Origin: Sphingomonadales bacterium
GTDB lineage: Bacteria; Pseudomonadota; Alphaproteobacteria; Sphingomonadales; Sphingomonadaceae
NCBI GenBank assembly: GCA_009995225.1
Contig: JAACPW010000008.1
Location: forward strand, 62,001-126,000
Length of the DNA stretch: 64,000 nucleotides
Reading direction: 5' to 3'
Shown: piece after piece, positions 45,376 through 53,732 of the stretch
How the letters are laid out: every line of letters begins with the position of its first letter
Numbering within the stretch: the first letter of the stretch is position 1
Translations under genes and position numbers: made by a program
The notes under the pieces: model-generated
What the model was told of the DNA's origin: nothing
The model's database searches: none
What the model saw: only the letters and a program-made list of their open reading frames with translations

Positions 45376-46326
45376 ATGGGAACAGGGGATCAATCGCCCG
45401 GCGGCGGTGCATCGAAAGCGGGATGGGTTTTGCTGGGGGCAGCCTTGTTGCTGGCGGCAGGCTCAATCGGGTTCAACATCTATCAGGGTTCGGGCGGTCA
45501 AAGCGCAGCGCAGGCCCCCACCGATGGCTCTGCGACAATCGAACAATTGCGCGCTGCGGCCGAGGCATCCTCCAATGATGCGAGGCCGTGGGGCGATCTT
45601 GCCTATGCCCATTTCGGGCAAGGGCAATATGCCGAAGCCGCAGCCGCCTATCGCCGCGCACTCGAAATCGCCCCGGATGAGGCCGTGTTGTGGTCGGCAC
45701 TCGGCGAAACGCTGGTGCTGGGAAGCGAACGCGATCCGATGCCGCCCGAGGCCTTGGAGGCGTTCCGTAAAGCCGTTGCGCTCGATGCGTCCGATCCGCG
45801 CGCGCGCTATTTCCTCGCAGCCAAGAAGGACTTGGACAAGGATCACCAAGGCGCCCTGGCCGCGTGGCTCGATCTGCTGGCCGACAGCCCGCAAGGCGCG
45901 CCGTGGGAGGCCGATCTGGTTCGCACCATCGAACAGGTGGGGCAGATCAACCAGATTGATGTCGCCCCCCGCATCGCCCAGGCGCAATCGAGCCGCACCC
46001 CTGCGTTGCTGGCGCCGGGATCGGGCAGCTTGGCGGGTGATGCCGCATCGAACAACCTGCGCGGCCCCAGCGCGGCGGAGGTTGCAGCGGCGGGTGCGAT
46101 GAAGCCGTCCGAACAGCGCGACATGGCCGAAGGGATGGTCGCACAACTCGAAGCGCGGCTGCGGCAGGAGCCCGGCAATGTCGATGGCTGGGTGATGCTG
46201 ATGCGGAGCCGCATGACGCTGGGCGAACCGGCCAAGGCCAAGGCCGCCCTGGATGCGGCGGTGAAGGCCAACCCGGCGCAGGCGGCGCAATTGCGTGCGC
46301 AGGCAGCGGGGCTGGGGGTGGAGTAG
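45376..46326 (+). CDS. TPR protein, CcmI/CycH-like (cytochrome c maturation)
   Basis: A 316-residue protein with one N-terminal membrane anchor (GWVLLGAALLLAAGSIGFNIY) and periplasmic TPR repeats (for example GDLAYAHFGQGQYAEAAAAYRRALEI and ALEAFRKAVALDASDPRARYFLA), plus a C-terminal TPR-like MLMRSRMTLGEPAKAKAALDAA. This arrangement matches the C-terminal half of CcmI/CycH or NrfG, which present apocytochrome c to the heme ligase. Its placement beside 25 heme-attachment motifs supports a dedicated apocytochrome chaperone. The ATG at 45376 has no strong ribosome-binding site, so the start is tentative. Confidence 0.75.
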   Translation: MGTGDQSPGGGASKAGWVLLGAALLLAAGSIGFNIYQGSGGQSAAQAPTDGSATIEQLRAAAEASSNDARPWGDLAYAHFGQGQYAEAAAAYRRALEIAPDEAVLWSALGETLVLGSERDPMPPEALEAFRKAVALDASDPRARYFLAAKKDLDKDHQGALAAWLDLLADSPQGAPWEADLVRTIEQVGQINQIDVAPRIAQAQSSRTPALLAPGSGSLAGDAASNNLRGPSAAEVAAAGAMKPSEQRDMAEGMVAQLEARLRQEPGNVDGWVMLMRSRMTLGEPAKAKAALDAAVKANPAQAAQLRAQAAGLGVE

Positions 46327-46400
46327 CCCCGCGTTCAGGCGCTGGCCTGGGATCGAAATCTTGTCACCATCCCAAATCGCAGCATCGCAATTACGTCTGT

Positions 46401-46436
46401 TGCACGGGGGCGACGGCATGCCGCCGCCCCCGTGCA
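46401..46436. terminator. 36-nt near-perfect palindrome between convergent genes
   Basis: Arms TGCACGGGGGCG (46401-46412) and CGCCCCCGTGCA (46425-46436) enclose CGGCATGCCG, itself palindromic, giving a very stable hairpin with one mismatch. It sits between the CcmI-like gene (plus) and the barrel gene (minus), whose stop is 10 nt away, so bidirectional termination is likely although neither side has a T-run. Confidence 0.6.
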
Positions 46437-46445
46437 GACGGGTTA

Positions 46446-47255
46446 TCAGAAGCGATAGGTGGCCACCGCCTTGACGGACTGCAGATTGAAATCGTCATTT
46501 GCGCGCAGGAAATCCACGCCGCCTGCAAGGACAAACGGGTTGGTCGCAGGCGCCGTGCCCTGGCCGACGCGGATCAACGTCTCATCGTCATTGTAACCGG
46601 TATAGAGATATTCGATACCGAGCGCAAAATTGCTGCCGATTGTCTGTTCCAGTCCTGCGCCAATCTGGAAGCCACAGGCGTTGTCATCGGCAATCACGGT
46701 GAAGCTGTTGGCGGTGTTGCTGGACTCGAACGACTGATCGAGCTTGGCATAGGCGATCCCGCCTGTGGCGTAGAGCAAGGTCGTTTCGGTCACGGTGTAA
46801 CCGGCGCGCAGGCGGAGCGCCGCGGTGTAATCAATGCTGCGTTTCATGTAGTAAAACGCCGGTGTGGTGCTGAACGCCGAAACAACGTCGGTAACATCGG
46901 CCGTGCCGATTTCGCCCACGACACCCAGAACCACCTTACCCATCTGGTAGTCATATCCGGCCCGCGCTGCAAAGCTCAGCCCGTCGGAATCAGGAGTGCA
47001 GTTCGCGTTCTGCGGTGACGTGGCTTCGCCTCCGCAAAAGCCGGGCGAAAAAGCATTGGCGCCCGCAGCGGTTGTCACGGTTTCACCAAAGCTGCCGTTC
47101 GAGCCACGGTCGAAGGTGATGGTTTCATCGCTGTCGCCGGCCTGGAAATCGTAGCCAATCGAAACGCCTGCGTAAAAACCGTCGAATTCATCTTGTGCGT
47201 GGGCAGGGGTGGCCAACAGGGTGCCTGCGGCGATGGCAACTGCAAATGTTCTCAT
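46446..47255 (-). CDS. Small outer-membrane beta-barrel (OmpA-like/opacity family)
   Basis: A 269-residue exported protein: signal peptide ending in PAHAQ, first strand DGFYAGVSIGYDF typical of 8-stranded OmpA/Opa-like barrels, repeated GYDYQMGKVVLGVVGEIG and LALGIEYLYTGYND-like hairpins, and a C-terminal YRF as expected for BAM insertion. The ATG at 47255 places the signal peptide at the N terminus. The ribosome-binding site is weak (GGATT). Function is likely structural or porin-like; no operon partner. Confidence 0.85.
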   Translation of the reverse strand: MRTFAVAIAAGTLLATPAHAQDEFDGFYAGVSIGYDFQAGDSDETITFDRGSNGSFGETVTTAAGANAFSPGFCGGEATSPQNANCTPDSDGLSFAARAGYDYQMGKVVLGVVGEIGTADVTDVVSAFSTTPAFYYMKRSIDYTAALRLRAGYTVTETTLLYATGGIAYAKLDQSFESSNTANSFTVIADDNACGFQIGAGLEQTIGSNFALGIEYLYTGYNDDETLIRVGQGTAPATNPFVLAGGVDFLRANDDFNLQSVKAVATYRF

Positions 47256-47275
47256 CGAAAAAATCCAAAAAAAAA

Positions 47276-47304
47276 TATATATTTGTGACATCGCTGTCGC
47301 CCAA
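47276..47304 (-). promoter_or_regulatory. Promoter candidate for the small barrel gene
   Basis: On the minus strand TTGGGC (47299-47304) is separated by 17 nt from TATATA (47276-47281), ending ~20 nt before the start codon. The surrounding run of A/T bases is conspicuous in this GC-rich DNA. Confidence 0.45.
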
Positions 47305-47864
47305 AAGGTCCGGGCGTTGACCAGCGCACATGCTGTTGAGACGCCGTTCACGCTTGCGTTGATGATCTGGCCCGGCAGGCGACGCTTCCCCGGCGTTGAT
47401 CGCACAAACAAACGGCGTCCCGGCAGGTGTGCAGGGCCCGCCGGGCGTCCCGTTCAGCCCTACGTCGGCCAGCAGGCGTTAATTTGGAGCGGGAAAATTT
47501 TTTCCGGGGCGATCCGCGTCCGGGCAGAGGCGATTAGCAACGAAGCCGCTATCGGCCGTGAAATGCGAGCCCCACCCCTCTGTCGTAAGCGCCGAGCCTG
47601 ACAGTCAGGCGTCTATGGATGTTGGAGGACGGTAACGGGCGCACATCGTGACGCCACTCCGAACGCCAACGCCTCACCGCTGAGACTGTTTTGAGAAGCA
47701 AGCGGGCGAACGGCCGTGACCGATGCTAGGCGGGAAGGCGTATTAAAACTTCGGGGTCGTTTGCTGAAATTCCGCTTTTGGGATTGTGCCCGGGCGCGGC
47801 GAGTGACCGGAAGTGGGTGGATTCCGGCCTTGCAGCTTCAGGTTTATGACTCTATTTTTCCAGC
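47305..47864. other. ~560-bp stretch without a recognisable gene
   Basis: No frame here has the codon bias of neighbouring genes and base composition is more mixed than in the coding DNA. I looked for tRNA arms and mobile-element ends and saw none. It may hold an unrecognised small RNA or be a degraded insertion; nothing in it can be called. Confidence 0.4.
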
Positions 47865-48242
47865 ATGAAATTGCATGGTCAACGTTGGCTCTACCGTGTC
47901 GGAAACGCCGAGGTGATCGTTGATAACGCCTTCAGCTGGTGGGGCTGGGGACAAGAGCGATGGTTGATCAACGGTGAAGTCATTCGTGAAACCGGCGGAT
48001 GGTTTGAAATCCGGCGCGCATTTGACGAGTCTTGGCTAACCCCGCTCGGCGATGGGATACTCGCCGTCGAACTGCGATCGAGACTCACCGGGGTGGATTG
48101 TTCGGTGACGCTCGACGGAGAGGCGCTCAAGCACGATGCGCTTTTCGAGGCCAGCTGGCGAGGCAAAAGAAGCTGGCCTGCGGCTGACGACTGGAAAGAA
48201 GTCGTCGATTTTTCTATCTTTAACGTCCTGAGACAACCCTGA
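47865..48242 (+). CDS. Hypothetical protein, 125 residues
   Basis: A compact soluble protein with many tryptophans (WWGWGQERWLINGEV near residues 25-40, FEASWRGKRSWP near 95-105) and no signal peptide or membrane segment. The beta-hairpin-like pattern and the GDGILAVELRSRLTG segment suggest a real folded protein. I do not recognise the family. Codon use is less GC-biased than the neighbours, hinting at a recent arrival. It stands alone after the gene-free region; the ribosome-binding site is weak. Confidence 0.6.
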   Translation: MKLHGQRWLYRVGNAEVIVDNAFSWWGWGQERWLINGEVIRETGGWFEIRRAFDESWLTPLGDGILAVELRSRLTGVDCSVTLDGEALKHDALFEASWRGKRSWPAADDWKEVVDFSIFNVLRQP

Positions 48243-48345
48243 GGCGGGCACCCGGGTGCGCTGCCACAATGTCTGCAATGGGGTCGCTAGCGGAACGTCC
48301 GCTTTCTCCGCCCAGCACGGCAAACTTGCCCCTTGCCCAAACACA

Positions 48346-48380
48346 AAAGCCCCCGCGCCCAGATCCGGCGCGGGGGCTTT
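48346..48380 (-). terminator. Rho-independent terminator of gdhA
   Basis: A perfect 14-bp stem: AAAGCCCCCGCGCC (48346-48359) pairs with GGCGCGGGGGCTTT (48367-48380) across a 7-nt loop. It lies 20 bp beyond the gdhA stop. Read on the minus strand it ends in TTTTG, a classic intrinsic terminator. Confidence 0.85.
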
Positions 48381-48399
48381 GCAGTCATTGGGTCAGACG

Positions 48400-49755
48400 T
48401 CACACCACGCCGAAGGCCAGCATCGCGTCCGCCACCTTCTTGAAGCCCGCGATGTTCGCGCCCTTCACATAGTCGATGTAGCCATCCCCCTGGTCGCCGT
48501 AGCGTGTGCAGCGATCATGGATGCCAGCCATGATGTCTTTGAGCATCTGCTGCAGCTCATCTTCCTTCCACGACCGGCGTTCGGAGTTCTGGCTCATTTC
48601 CAGACCAGACACCGAAACCCCGCCCGCGTTGGAGGCCTTGCCCGGCGCGTAGAGGATCTTGGCGTCCTTGAAGATGTGCACCCCTTCCAGATCGGTCGGC
48701 ATGTTCGCACCTTCGGACACGGCGCGGCAGCCGTTCTTCACCAGCGTTTTCGCATCATCGCCCAGCAGTTCGTTCTGCGTGGCGCAGGGCAGGGCCATAT
48801 CGCACGGCACGCCCCACGGGGTCTTGCCTTCGTGAAAGGTGGCGTTCGGATATTCGGTGACATAATCCTCGATCCTGCCGCGGCGGTAGGTCTTGTGCTT
48901 TTTCACCCAGTCGATCTTGTCCTGATCGATACCGTCGGGATCGTGGATGAAGCCGCCCGAATCCGACAAGGTCAACACCTTGCCGCCCAGTTGCACGAGC
49001 TTTTCGGCGGCATGGGTGGCGACATTGCCGCTGCCCGAAATGACGGCCGTCTTGCCTTCAAGGTTTTCGTCCTTGGTCTTGAACATGTTTTCGAGGAAAT
49101 AGACCGCGCCATACCCCGTCGCCTCGGGCCGGATCAGGCTGCCGCCATATTCCAGCCCCTTGCCCGTCAACACCCCGTTCCAGTGATTTGTGATGCGCTT
49201 GTACTGGCCGAACATATAGCCGATTTCGCGCCCGCCCACGCCGATATCGCCCGCCGGCACGTCCACATCGGGGCCGATATGGCGGTAAAGCTCGGTCATG
49301 AAGGATTGGCAGAAACGCATGATTTCGCGCACGCTTTTGCCCTTGGGATTGAAGTTGGAACCACCCTTGCCACCGCCCATCGGCAGGCCGGTGAGCGCGT
49401 TCTTGAAGGTCTGTTCGAAGGCGAGGAACTTCAGCACGCTTTCGTTCACGCTGGAATGGAAGCGGATGCCGCCCTTGTAGGGGCCGATGGCATTGTTGTT
49501 CTGCACCCGCCAGCCGCGTTGGACGCGGACATTGCCGGCGTCATCTTCCCAACACACACGAAAGGAGACGACCCGGTCAGGCTCTGCAATGCGGCGCAGG
49601 ATCTGCTGGGCGTGGTATTCTTCCTTGTCCTCCATGAATTCGAAGATGTCTTGTGCCACTTCCTGCACGGCCTGGACGAATTCCGGCTGGTGCGGGTTGC
49701 GCTTTTTGACGCCTTCCATGAACTGGTTAAGGTCGACGTGATCGGTAACGGCCAT
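48400..49755 (-). CDS. gdhA: NADP-specific glutamate dehydrogenase
   Basis: A 451-residue cytoplasmic enzyme of the hexameric GdhA group, aminating 2-oxoglutarate with ammonia and NADPH. The catalytic lysine segment LPMGGGKGGSNFNPKG, the GVGGREIGYMFGQYKR block and the nucleotide-binding SGSGNVATHAAEK turn are clear. The ATG at 49755 is chosen because GGGGGG lies 7 nt upstream; another ATG 15 nt further upstream overlaps that ribosome-binding site. Stands alone, followed by a strong terminator. Confidence 0.96.
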   Translation of the reverse strand: MAVTDHVDLNQFMEGVKKRNPHQPEFVQAVQEVAQDIFEFMEDKEEYHAQQILRRIAEPDRVVSFRVCWEDDAGNVRVQRGWRVQNNNAIGPYKGGIRFHSSVNESVLKFLAFEQTFKNALTGLPMGGGKGGSNFNPKGKSVREIMRFCQSFMTELYRHIGPDVDVPAGDIGVGGREIGYMFGQYKRITNHWNGVLTGKGLEYGGSLIRPEATGYGAVYFLENMFKTKDENLEGKTAVISGSGNVATHAAEKLVQLGGKVLTLSDSGGFIHDPDGIDQDKIDWVKKHKTYRRGRIEDYVTEYPNATFHEGKTPWGVPCDMALPCATQNELLGDDAKTLVKNGCRAVSEGANMPTDLEGVHIFKDAKILYAPGKASNAGGVSVSGLEMSQNSERRSWKEDELQQMLKDIMAGIHDRCTRYGDQGDGYIDYVKGANIAGFKKVADAMLAFGVV

Positions 49756-49880
49756 CTCAATTCCCCCCAAATGTTGACATCTGCGACCGATAGAGCCCGC
49801 GCATCTTGTGTGCCTTGGGGGGAACTATCCGCCCAAAGGGCGCGTGTGGCAAGTCGGATGACGCCAGCGTCGGGAAGGGG

Positions 49881-51191
49881 TCAGATTGCCGAACTGAACC
49901 GGCGCGGGGCGAAGGCGCGGTAGCGGTCGAACAGGGCGGCGATGATGCGGGCATAGGGCAGGCCACCGGACAGGATGGTCAGCCGGTCGCCCTCCAGCGT
50001 GGCTAGCCCGGCATCGGCAAAGGGCGCCAGCCGGTCGCCCATATCGGCCAGCAGATCGCCGGGAACCTGGCTTGCGCCCTTGCACAGCAGCGCCTCGATC
50101 ACGTCCCCCCGGCGCCGGTCTTCGGGGCTGCGCACAACGCCGTGGCTGGCGGACAGGCGCCCTTCGCCCGACAGCGTGCGGTAGCTTGCGGTGTGCTTGT
50201 CATTCTGCGCCAGAAGGGCGGGAAAGCTGCTGATGGCTGACGCGCCGAGCCCGATCAGCACGTCGGACGGATCATCGGTGAACCCCTGGAAATTGCGCCG
50301 CAGCGTGCCTGACCGCGCTGCGCGGGCCATCGGATCGTGCGGCAGGGCGAAGTGATCGAACCCGATCGCCTCGTAACCTTGCGACGTAAGCATGGCATGC
50401 GCCTCGCTCGCCATGATGAAGCGCGCGGCGGCGCCGGGCAGGGCGTCTTCCGGGATCATCGCCTGGCGCGGCACCAGATGCGGGACGTGGGCATAGCCGA
50501 ACACCGCAACCCGATCCGCGCCCAGCTTGCGCGTATATTCAAGGCTGTCTTCCAGATCGGCCCCGCTCTGGTGCGGCAGGCCATACATCAGATCGAAGTT
50601 CAGCGATGTCACCCCGGCCTGCCGCAGCATATCGACGCTGCGGCAGATCAGGGTCAGCGATTGTTCGCGCCCGATCGCCTTCTGGCAATGCGCGGCAAAC
50701 GTCTGCACGCCCATGCTGGCGCGGGTTATGCCGACACTGCCGATCATTTCGCACCATTCCGGGGTCAGACTGCGCGGATCAAGCTCGATCGACCACCGGC
50801 AGGCGTAGAGCGGGAAATGGGCGTGGATGGCATCGACGAGCGCGAGAAAGTCGGTCGGATCGATCGCGTTGGGGCTGCCGCCACCAAACGCGACGCGCCG
50901 CACCCGCGTGCCTTCCGGCAGCAGACTGGCAACGGTGGCGATTTCCTGATGCAGCGCCGCAAGGTAGCGTTCCACCCGCGCAAGCTTGCCCGAGGTGGCG
51001 GTGTTGCAGCCGCAATAATAGCAGATCTTTTCGCAAAACGGGATGTGGAGATAGAGCGAGATATCGCCGGTCGCTCCGGCAATGGCGCGCTCGATCATGC
51101 CATCCTCCAGCGGGCCGAAATCGGCAGCGGTGGGGTAGCTGGTGTAACGCGGCACAGGCGTTGCGAGGAGGTTGGGGTGATAGGTCCACAT
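49881..51191 (-). CDS. hemN: Oxygen-independent coproporphyrinogen III oxidase
   Basis: Radical SAM enzyme (436 residues) that decarboxylates coproporphyrinogen III to protoporphyrinogen IX without oxygen. The CX3CX2C cluster motif is in IPFCEKICYYCGC, with HemN-typical PVPRYTSYPTA at the N terminus and FGGGSPNAI after. The ATG at 51191 is chosen since homologues begin just before the YTSYPTA motif. It follows the cco genes and has an FNR-like box ~35 nt upstream, fitting microaerobic heme supply to the cbb3 oxidase. Confidence 0.95.
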   Translation of the reverse strand: MWTYHPNLLATPVPRYTSYPTAADFGPLEDGMIERAIAGATGDISLYLHIPFCEKICYYCGCNTATSGKLARVERYLAALHQEIATVASLLPEGTRVRRVAFGGGSPNAIDPTDFLALVDAIHAHFPLYACRWSIELDPRSLTPEWCEMIGSVGITRASMGVQTFAAHCQKAIGREQSLTLICRSVDMLRQAGVTSLNFDLMYGLPHQSGADLEDSLEYTRKLGADRVAVFGYAHVPHLVPRQAMIPEDALPGAAARFIMASEAHAMLTSQGYEAIGFDHFALPHDPMARAARSGTLRRNFQGFTDDPSDVLIGLGASAISSFPALLAQNDKHTASYRTLSGEGRLSASHGVVRSPEDRRRGDVIEALLCKGASQVPGDLLADMGDRLAPFADAGLATLEGDRLTILSGGLPYARIIAALFDRYRAFAPRRFSSAI

Positions 51192-51225
51192 GGGGCGCTT
51201 AAAGCGCACCCCAGCGCCCCCGTCT

Positions 51226-51239
51226 TTGCGCGAGATCAA
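51226..51239 (-). promoter_or_regulatory. FNR-type box upstream of hemN
   Basis: TTGCG-CGAG-ATCAA matches the FNR consensus TTGAT-N4-ATCAA at 8 of 10 positions, 35 nt before the hemN start and overlapping the last codon and stop of the preceding small gene. It shares the CGAG spacer with the ccoN box. Confidence 0.55.
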
Positions 51240-51463
51240 ATCGTCGGCTTTGGACCTTTCGGTTCGGTCTTGGCACGGCAGGTTCCGGCGTGGCACGCCT
51301 TTGGGTGGCACGGCCCGTCCTGAGCTGGCGCAGAGTTGCCCAGCGGGATCGTGATCGTGCCGCCATTGCACAAAGCGGCGGTGATCGACCTCTGCTCTGC
51401 CGGCAGCGGTCCGACGATGACCGGGAGCAAGGCCGCAAGCGCAAGGGGCAGGGCGGCGGTCAT
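51236..51463 (-). CDS. Small exported Cys/His-rich protein between ccoS and hemN
   Basis: A 75-residue protein whose ATG overlaps the ccoS stop (ATGA), so it is in the cco operon. An N-terminal signal-like segment (LPLALAALLPVIVGPLPA) is followed by CNGG and a C-terminal CHPKACHAGTCR cluster with three Cys and two His, suggesting metal (copper or zinc) binding in the periplasm. I do not recognise a named family. A role in copper handling for cbb3 assembly is inferred from context. Confidence 0.7.
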   Translation of the reverse strand: MTAALPLALAALLPVIVGPLPAEQRSITAALCNGGTITIPLGNSAPAQDGPCHPKACHAGTCRAKTEPKGPKPTI

Positions 51464-51612
51464 GCCGGCTCGTCCTCGTCTTCGATCAGGATGCGATTGG
51501 CCGCGCCGTCCATGTCGTCATACTGCCCGTCGCGCATTGACCACAGGAAGGCGACAAGGCCGAGCAGACCCATGCCCAGCGCAATCGGGATGAGAATGGC
51601 AAGCCCGGTCAT
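51460..51612 (-). CDS. ccoS: cbb3 oxidase assembly protein CcoS
   Basis: A 50-residue single-pass membrane protein: MTGLAILIPIALGMG.. helix, then LWSMRDGQYDDMDGAANRIL, the highly conserved CcoS signature, and an acidic tail. It is required for cofactor insertion into CcoN in other bacteria. It overlaps ccoI and the following small gene by 4 nt each. Confidence 0.93.
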   Translation of the reverse strand: MTGLAILIPIALGMGLLGLVAFLWSMRDGQYDDMDGAANRILIEDEDEPA

Positions 51613-53732
51613 TGCGCGCTTCGTGCCAGCCGCAGCGAATTGGCGACCACCACCAGCGAGCTGACCGACATCGCAATCGCGGCCACCAGCGGGGTGACGA
51701 CACCCAGCAACGCCAGCGGAACGGCGAGCAGATTGTAGACAATCGAAAAACCGAAGTTCTGCCGCACAATCCGCATCGTGGCTCTGGCCACCCGCACCGC
51801 CAGCGCGACCGGCATCAGCCCGTCCCCGATGAACACGGCATCGGCAGCCTGCTGGCTGGCATCGGAGGCGGTGCCGGGCGCGATCGAGGCGTGGGCGGCG
51901 GCCAGCGCGGGGCCATCATTGAGGCCATCGCCCACCATCAGCGGACGGCGGCCTTGCGCCTTCAGGCTTTCCAGCACGGCCAGCTTGGTCTGCGGGCTGG
52001 CTTCGGCCTGCGCCAAAATGCCGAGCGTTCGGGCCACGGCGTCAACCGGGCCTGCGCGGTCGCCCGACAGGATGCTGGCGTCGATCCCCTCGGCCTGCAA
52101 AGCGGCGATGGTCGCGGCGGCATCGCTGCGCAAGGGATCGGCAAAGGTGATGGTGTGCGCTGTGTCTGCGATGCGAAGAGCCACAGCAAGGCTTTGTGCG
52201 GCATCCCTTGGCCGTTGAAGCGCCACGGTCAGACCCTGCCACTGTCCGATGAGGCCTTGTCCGCCCACTTCGGCAATGTCGCTGACCACGGCGGGCCGCA
52301 CGCCCTCGCGCAGCAGGGACGCTGCAAGGCCACGGCTCAGCGGATGGCGGCTCGCCTGCGCGAGGCCCAGCGCGATGGCGCGGGCATCGGGGGCAAGGTC
52401 GTCGATATCGGCGCGCGGTTCGCCCAATGTCAGCGTGCCGGTCTTGTCGAGCAGCGCGATATCGCATTCCGCCAGACGTTCGAGCGCGCTGCCGTCCTTC
52501 ACCAGCAGGCCCCGGCGCAGCAGCGCGCCGCTGGCCACCACCTGCGCCGCCGGAACCGCAAGGCCCATCGCGCAGGGGCAGGTGATGATCAGCACCGCAA
52601 TCGCGATGGTCAGCGACTGGTGCACGCCCGCGCCTGCGATCATCCAGCCCACGAAGGCCAACGCCGCCAGGCTATGCACCACCGGCGCATAAAGCTGCGA
52701 AGCGCGGTCGGCGATGCGGACGTAAGTGCTGCGCGATTGCCCAGCCTCGTCCATCAACCGCGCGATTTCGGCAATCGCGGTGTCTTCGGCCACGCGGGTC
52801 AGGTGCACCCGGATCGGGGCCGACAGGTTCACCGCGCCCGCATGAACGGGGCTGTCCAGCCCGACCGGTTCAGGTGCGCTTTCGCCGGTCAGCATCGCGT
52901 TGTCGATCGCGCTGACGCCTTCGATCACATCGCCATCGGCGGCCAGCGCCTCGCCCGCGGCGACCAGCACCACCATGCCGGGTTCAAGATCGGCGGCGGC
53001 CACGCGGCGGGTGGTGCCGTCCGGCGCAATCACGCTGGCGCTTTTGCCCATCCGCCCGAGCAACGCGCCGATCCCGGTGCGTGTGCGGTCCCGCATCACC
53101 GCATCGAGCACGCGCCCGGCCAGCAGGAAGAACAGCAGCATCACGGCAGAATCGAAGAAAGCGTGTGCGCCGCCGGTGATCGTTTCATACAGCGACAGCA
53201 GTGTCGCCAGGATCACGCCGATGCTGATCGGCACGTCCATGTTGGTGCGGCGGTGGCTCAGGGCCATCCACGCCGAAGCAAAGAAGGGCCGCCCCGAATA
53301 GGCGATCACCGGCAGCGCAATCAGCGCCGAAAGCCAGTGGAACAGTTCCCGCGTCGCACCGTCCGCGCCCGACCAGACGCTGACCGACAGCAGCATCACA
53401 TTCATCATCCCGAAGCCGGCCACCCCCAGCGCGCGGGTCAGGCGCTTCCTTTCGCCGTCCTCTACCCCCATGGGATTGTCCGCGACCGGCTGCGCTTCGA
53501 AGCCGAGGCCCAGCAGCGCCGCCGTCAGCGCGTCTTCGCCCAGCGCAGGGTCATGGCTGATCGCCACCCGCTTGGCCGAAAAGTTCGCCCGTGCGGCGGC
53601 GATGCCTTGCAGCTTGGGCAATTCCCGCTCGATTGTGCCGATGCAGCCTGCGCATTTCATCCCCGGCACGGTGAACCGCGTGGTGACGAACGGTGCGGCG
53701 CCATCGGCAGCAAGAGCGGCGGGCGCGTTCAT
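51609..53732 (-). CDS. ccoI: Copper-translocating P1B-type ATPase CcoI/FixI
   Basis: A 707-residue P-type ATPase exporting copper to the periplasm for cbb3 oxidase assembly. It has an N-terminal HMA domain (PGMKCAGCIG), about eight membrane helices, the CPC metal motif (ITCPCAMGLAVP), the phosphorylation site DKTGTLT and the hinge GDGLNDGPALA. The ATG at 53732 overlaps the ccoH stop (ATGA); a longer start 24 nt upstream has no context support. Confidence 0.94.
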   Translation of the reverse strand: MNAPAALAADGAAPFVTTRFTVPGMKCAGCIGTIERELPKLQGIAAARANFSAKRVAISHDPALGEDALTAALLGLGFEAQPVADNPMGVEDGERKRLTRALGVAGFGMMNVMLLSVSVWSGADGATRELFHWLSALIALPVIAYSGRPFFASAWMALSHRRTNMDVPISIGVILATLLSLYETITGGAHAFFDSAVMLLFFLLAGRVLDAVMRDRTRTGIGALLGRMGKSASVIAPDGTTRRVAAADLEPGMVVLVAAGEALAADGDVIEGVSAIDNAMLTGESAPEPVGLDSPVHAGAVNLSAPIRVHLTRVAEDTAIAEIARLMDEAGQSRSTYVRIADRASQLYAPVVHSLAALAFVGWMIAGAGVHQSLTIAIAVLIITCPCAMGLAVPAAQVVASGALLRRGLLVKDGSALERLAECDIALLDKTGTLTLGEPRADIDDLAPDARAIALGLAQASRHPLSRGLAASLLREGVRPAVVSDIAEVGGQGLIGQWQGLTVALQRPRDAAQSLAVALRIADTAHTITFADPLRSDAAATIAALQAEGIDASILSGDRAGPVDAVARTLGILAQAEASPQTKLAVLESLKAQGRRPLMVGDGLNDGPALAAAHASIAPGTASDASQQAADAVFIGDGLMPVALAVRVARATMRIVRQNFGFSIVYNLLAVPLALLGVVTPLVAAIAMSVSSLVVVANSLRLARSAQ

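Noticed and set aside
47305..47864. Possible tRNA or small RNA in the gene-free region
   Set aside because: No TPsiC/acceptor arm pairing or GGTTCGA-type box was found on either strand.
48036..48344. A 102-codon minus-strand frame over the 125-residue hypothetical gene
   Set aside because: No start context or domain; the plus-strand frame has a more protein-like composition.
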